Source: Candidatus Tectimicrobiota bacterium
GTDB taxonomy: Bacteria > UBA8248
DNA: 7,756 bases
Assembly: GCA_016184445.1 (NCBI GenBank)
Contig: JACPCT010000243.1
Span: 1-7,756, forward strand
Reading direction: 5' to 3'
The notes under the pieces were generated by a model that saw nothing but the letters and a program-made list of their open reading frames with translations, did not search any database and was not told where the DNA came from. The translations under genes were made by a program, and so were the position numbers. This document shows, piece after piece, positions 6,217-7,756 of this stretch; the stretch's first letter is position 1; every line of letters begins with the position of its first letter.

Positions 6217-6853
6217 ATGGAGAGGGGGGATTCGCGGGCGCTCCTCGCGCGCTACCGCTTCTGCCCGTGGCGGGAGCGGTTCCACGTGGCCCTGCGCTGC
6301 CGGATGATGAACCTGTGGCCGCTCGAAGCTGAGGTCCCCCGCGAGGGCCGGCCAGGGGCTCGTGGCGCTCGCGCTCGCGGCGGCGGCCCCGGGCCGGGAA
6401 GTGGTGGGGATCGAGCGGGAGGAGCGCAAGGTCGAGGCCGCCCGCCGGGCGGGGGAGGGGCTCGGGAACCTCTCGTTCCGGCAGGGAGACCTCCTGGCGC
6501 TCGACGAGAAGGAGGGAGGCTTCGACGCGGCGCTTCTCCTGGACGTCCTCTACTTATGGCCGGGAGAGGCGAAGCGCCGGATCCTCGCGGGCTCGGGCCG
6601 GGCGCTCCGCAAGGATGGTTTGCTTTTGGTGCATGAGGTTGTTACAACGCCCGCTTGGAAGTACGGGGTGGCGCTGCTTCAGGAGTGGGTCGCCTTGAAC
6701 GTCCTCCGGACCACGGCCAGCCGCGGGATTTACTACGCAACGAGAGAAGAAAACGAGAGCCTTCTCCGGGCCTGCGGGTTCGAGGTGGAGGCGGTCCCCT
6801 TCCACCGCGGCAAGCCCTACGCCCATTGCCTCTTCCGCTGCCGAAAGACTTGA
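6217..6853 (+). pseudogene. Class I SAM-dependent methyltransferase broken by deletion and frameshift
   Basis: Two frames combine into one small methyltransferase. The first 45 codons (MERGDSRALLARYRF, a CPWRERFHVALRCR stretch, then LWPLEAEVPREGR) follow a good RBS. The Rossmann domain resumes in the next frame at about 6350 as GQGLVALALAAAAP, then VVGIEREERKVEAAR (acidic ribose-binding residue of motif II), FRQGDLLALD, FDAALLLDVLYLWP, a motif-like DGLLLVHEV, and a final segment ending FRCRKT. The part normally reading V-L-D-x-G-C-G, the core of SAM motif I, is missing between PREGR and GQG. A loss of about 20 bases fits both the gap and the frame change. Intact length would be about 218 residues. 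The remaining residues keep good family sequence and normal codon use. It heads the rightward operon, 39 bases before the family-2 glycosyltransferase, so it may have methylated a sugar, lipid or intermediate of that pathway. The substrate cannot be read from the sequence. If the lesion is a sequence error, the gene is an ordinary functional methyltransferase. Confidence 0.82.
6346..6353. repeat. GGCCGGCC palindrome at the methyltransferase frameshift
   Basis: The frame change in the methyltransferase falls exactly inside this 8-base palindrome. A junction between GGCCGG upstream and GGCCAG downstream, joined at a shared GG or CGG, is a simple model for the lost bases. Confidence 0.6.
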
Positions 6854-6880
6854 GACCCGGCAACGGGCCTCCGGGCGCGG

Positions 6881-6887
6881 GAAGGAG
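6881..6887 (+). promoter_or_regulatory. Ribosome binding site of the family-2 glycosyltransferase
   Basis: GAAGGAG lies five bases before ATG 6893. It also rules out an ATG at 6888, which directly abuts it. Confidence 0.7.
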
Positions 6888-6892
6888 ATGAG

Positions 6893-7690
6893 ATGCGAAG
6901 CCCCGGCGAGGCCCACGGCTCTTCCTCCTCCCCCCGGCTGAGCGTCGTCCTCCCGGTTTTCCGGGGCGAGGGCTTCATCCGCCGCTCGCTGGAAGACCTC
7001 CTCTCCTGGCTGTCGCGGTCCGGGACCTCCTTCGAGATCGTCGCCGTGGACGACGCGAGCGGCGACGGCACGGCCGCCGCCATCGAGGGGATGCAGGCTC
7101 TCCGCCCGGGCGCCATCCAGCTCCTGCGGAACGAGCGGAACATGGGGAAGGGGGCCTCCGTCCGCAAGGGCATGCTCGCGGCGGAGGGCCTCTTCCGCCT
7201 CACCATGGACTGCGATCTGCCCTACGGGCTGGACACGGTGGGGCAGATGCTCCGGATGCTCGAAGCCGGGGCGGACGTGGTGATCGCCTCCCGCGTCCAC
7301 CCCGAGAGCCGCTACGTCATCAGCCCCCGGATGTTCTCCAAGCTTGTCACCCGGCACTGGGTGAGCCGCCTCGGGAACCGGATCATCCGGCTCGTCGTCC
7401 CCGGGGTCTACGACACCCAGGCGGGCCTGAAGGGCTTCAGCCGGGAGGCGGCGGTCCACATCTTTTCTCGCCAGCGGCTGAACCGCTTCTCGTTCGACCC
7501 CGAGGTGCTGCGGATCGCCCAGGTGGCGGGCTTCCGGATCGTGGAGATCCCCGTCGGCTTCCAATACGAGTCTGACCTGACCACGGTGGAGTTCGCGAGC
7601 GATTCCTTCCGCATGATCCGCGATCTCATCCGGGTCAAGCTCTGGGAGAGGCAGGGAACGTGGAAGCGGGAGAAGCACGGATCATCATGA
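6893..7690 (+). CDS. Family-2 glycosyltransferase, dolichyl-phosphate-mannose-synthase-like
   Basis: This 265-residue GT-A enzyme is predicted to transfer a sugar from an NDP-sugar, probably to a polyprenyl phosphate or a lipid acceptor, on the cytoplasmic side of the membrane. After a short Ser/Pro-rich leader it has SVVLPVFRGEGFI (18-29), the nucleotide-binding VDDASGDGT (52-60), the NMGKGASVRKGM loop (83-94) typical of DPM1-type enzymes, and a DxD-like MDCDLP (105-110) that would hold the metal and the diphosphate. Further on are SRxHPES and a DTQAGLKGF stretch, also typical of this subgroup. There are no transmembrane helices at the C-terminus, unlike ArnC/GtrB-type relatives. The gene starts 39 bases after the methyltransferase remnant with a strong RBS, and its end overlaps the next gene, so it is in an operon with a sugar deacetylase. 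That pairing suggests an N-acetylated sugar is transferred and then deacetylated, as in HpnI/HpnK-type or aminoarabinose-type pathways; this is inference, and the donor is unknown. Confidence 0.93.
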   Translation: MRSPGEAHGSSSSPRLSVVLPVFRGEGFIRRSLEDLLSWLSRSGTSFEIVAVDDASGDGTAAAIEGMQALRPGAIQLLRNERNMGKGASVRKGMLAAEGLFRLTMDCDLPYGLDTVGQMLRMLEAGADVVIASRVHPESRYVISPRMFSKLVTRHWVSRLGNRIIRLVVPGVYDTQAGLKGFSREAAVHIFSRQRLNRFSFDPEVLRIAQVAGFRIVEIPVGFQYESDLTTVEFASDSFRMIRDLIRVKLWERQGTWKREKHGSS

Positions 7691-7756
7691 ACGCGGACGA
7701 CCTCGGCATGTCGCCCGAGACCAACCGGGGCATCGCCGAGTGCGCCGAGGCGGGCG
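7660..7756 (+). CDS. ChbG/HpnK (YdjC) family carbohydrate deacetylase, N-terminal part only
   Basis: The last bases of the window open a reading frame, cut by the edge after 32 codons: VEAGEARIIMNADDLGMSP followed by ETNRGIAECAEAG. The NADDxGxS signature with N-x-G-I about ten residues later is the hallmark of the YdjC/ChbG/HpnK family of metal-dependent deacetylases of N-acetylated sugars and hopanoid glycolipids; the paired aspartates provide metal and catalytic ligands. I choose the GTG at 7660, because family members have several residues before the NADD strand (here EARIIMNADD) and because GAGAGG lies eight bases upstream (7646-7651). It would overlap the glycosyltransferase by 31 bases. 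The alternative ATG at 7687, overlapping by ATGA, would begin right at the motif and looks too short. Overlap with the glycosyltransferase implies coupled expression. The family is clear from the motif; the subfamily cannot be decided from this fragment. Confidence 0.82.
   Translation, partial: MEAGEARIIMNADDLGMSPETNRGIAECAEAG

Noticed and set aside
4372..6429. 685-codon continuous minus-strand frame as one large protein
   Set aside because: Only about 6081-5500 encodes recognisable glycosyltransferase sequence. Downstream of the frameshift it becomes Arg/Pro/Gly-rich wrong-frame sequence, and upstream of 6081 it runs through the divergent control region and into the methyltransferase gene.
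6554..7678. 374-codon open frame on the minus strand
   Set aside because: It is antisense to the methyltransferase remnant and the family-2 glycosyltransferase, both of which have strong motifs on the plus strand; the antisense product has none.

Overview
This is a very GC-rich bacterial window (about 70% GC by eye) with tight gene packing, overlapping starts and stops, and some TTG/GTG starts. It carries no rRNA, tRNA, CRISPR array, insertion sequence or phage gene. I cannot name the phylum. The composition and the AprA-like flavoprotein plus small ferredoxin pair would suit an uncultured GC-rich environmental lineage, but that is inference.

Layout. Two gene sets diverge from a 135-base control region at about 6082-6216. 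Leftward, on the minus strand, there are five genes. First is a family-4 glycosyltransferase broken by a deletion and frameshift near 5500. Second is an asparagine-synthetase-like protein whose glutaminase nucleophile is replaced (Cys2 to Ala). Third is an AprA/fumarate-reductase-family flavoprotein, and fourth is an 85-residue double [4Fe-4S] ferredoxin. After a 121-base gap comes a second, intact family-4 glycosyltransferase that runs off the left edge. Rightward, on the plus strand, there are three genes: a class I SAM methyltransferase broken by a deletion and frameshift near 6350, a DPM1-like family-2 glycosyltransferase, and the first 32 codons of a ChbG/HpnK (YdjC) carbohydrate deacetylase.

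How they may work together. Three glycosyltransferases, a sugar deacetylase and a methyltransferase point to a surface-glycan or glycolipid (lipid-linked sugar) biosynthesis locus. The leftward operon adds an unusual core: a Cys-less AsnB homologue, expected to form an amide or other acyl-transfer product without its own glutaminase, coupled by overlapping or near-overlapping junctions to a two-subunit flavin/Fe-S redox enzyme. No sat, qmo or dsr genes are visible, so sulfate respiration is not supported by context.

The most striking sequence-level observations are the two deletion/frameshift lesions. They lie about 850 bases apart, in the first gene of each divergent arm, and each removes the nucleotide-binding motif of its enzyme. 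One sits next to a perfect 10-bp GC hairpin and the other falls in a GGCCGGCC palindrome. They are either real decay of the locus or sequence/assembly artefacts at hairpin-forming GC-rich DNA.
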